Virus record (IMG/VR): IMGVR_UViG_3300046683_000059
Coordinates: 1 to 60,230 of that record
Direction: 5' to 3' (one strand)
From: a virus
DNA length: 60,230 bases
Shown: in pieces, positions 60,227-60,230 of the stretch
How positions within the stretch are numbered: position 1 is the first letter of the stretch
How the letters are laid out: each line of letters opens with the position of its first letter
Position numbers and translations under genes: made by a program
The notes under the pieces: model-generated
Databases searched by the model: none
Seen by the model: only the letters and a program-made list of their open reading frames with translations
What the model was told of the DNA's origin: nothing

Positions 60227-60230
60227 TATA

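Noticed and set aside
1-60230. CRISPR array, insertion sequence, integrase or attachment site
   Set aside because: No spaced direct repeats of CRISPR length, no transposase or recombinase motifs and no tRNA-fragment repeat were seen.

Overview
The window reads as a nearly complete, or complete and arbitrarily opened, genome of a tailed phage with podovirus architecture that infects a Gram-negative, probably proteobacterial, host. It has a large terminase subunit, a P22-sized portal, a major capsid protein, podovirus-style adaptor and tail-tube proteins and a huge internal (ejected) protein. It has no tape-measure, sheath or tail-tube genes of long-tailed phages. Two proteins carry Gram-negative Sec signal peptides, and promoters match sigma70 consensus. 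I see no integrase, RNA polymerase or canonical endolysin. Base composition is AT-rich (about 40 percent G+C by eye), with scattered GC-rich islands and a marked excess of CCGG.

Layout. Bases 58950-60226 and 82-22915 are rightward early genes. The first part (58950 to about 7000) is a DUF932 gene followed by many small genes, a SprT-like metalloprotein, small membrane proteins, a candidate large structured RNA (3932-4244), a candidate small RNA or attenuator (4496-4600), and an exported protein whose gene sits directly behind a terminator. Bases 7057-22915 hold the replication module in tightly coupled ATGA/TAATG overlaps: family A DNA polymerase, PD-(D/E)XK nucleases, a SNF2 helicase, a probable ssDNA-binding protein, an AEP primase-DUF927 helicase fusion and tRNA-Leu(UAA).

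Bases 22912-58378 are leftward late genes, read from 58378 downward: small DNA-linked proteins, small and large terminase, zinc-finger and GNAT proteins, small membrane proteins (lysis candidates), a tail-fibre cassette with a collagen-like fibre, portal, spike, scaffold, capsid, adaptors, tail tube and internal virion proteins. They end in a 3064-residue polyvalent protein that meets the early operon tail-to-tail with a 4-base overlap. Bases 58439-58949, between the divergent operons, carry the leftward promoter, a cluster of GTATAC and ACAATGT repeats and a structured leader: the best candidate for the regulatory or origin region.

How it works together. Early transcription from sigma70 promoters that share GCTTGAC at -35 would express host-interaction genes and then the replisome. 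Late transcription from 58410-58438 (and again from 54178-54206) drives packaging and virion assembly. The virion lytic transglycosylase and the polyvalent protein are probably ejected with the DNA. All functional calls come from reading the translated sequence; no database search was possible.
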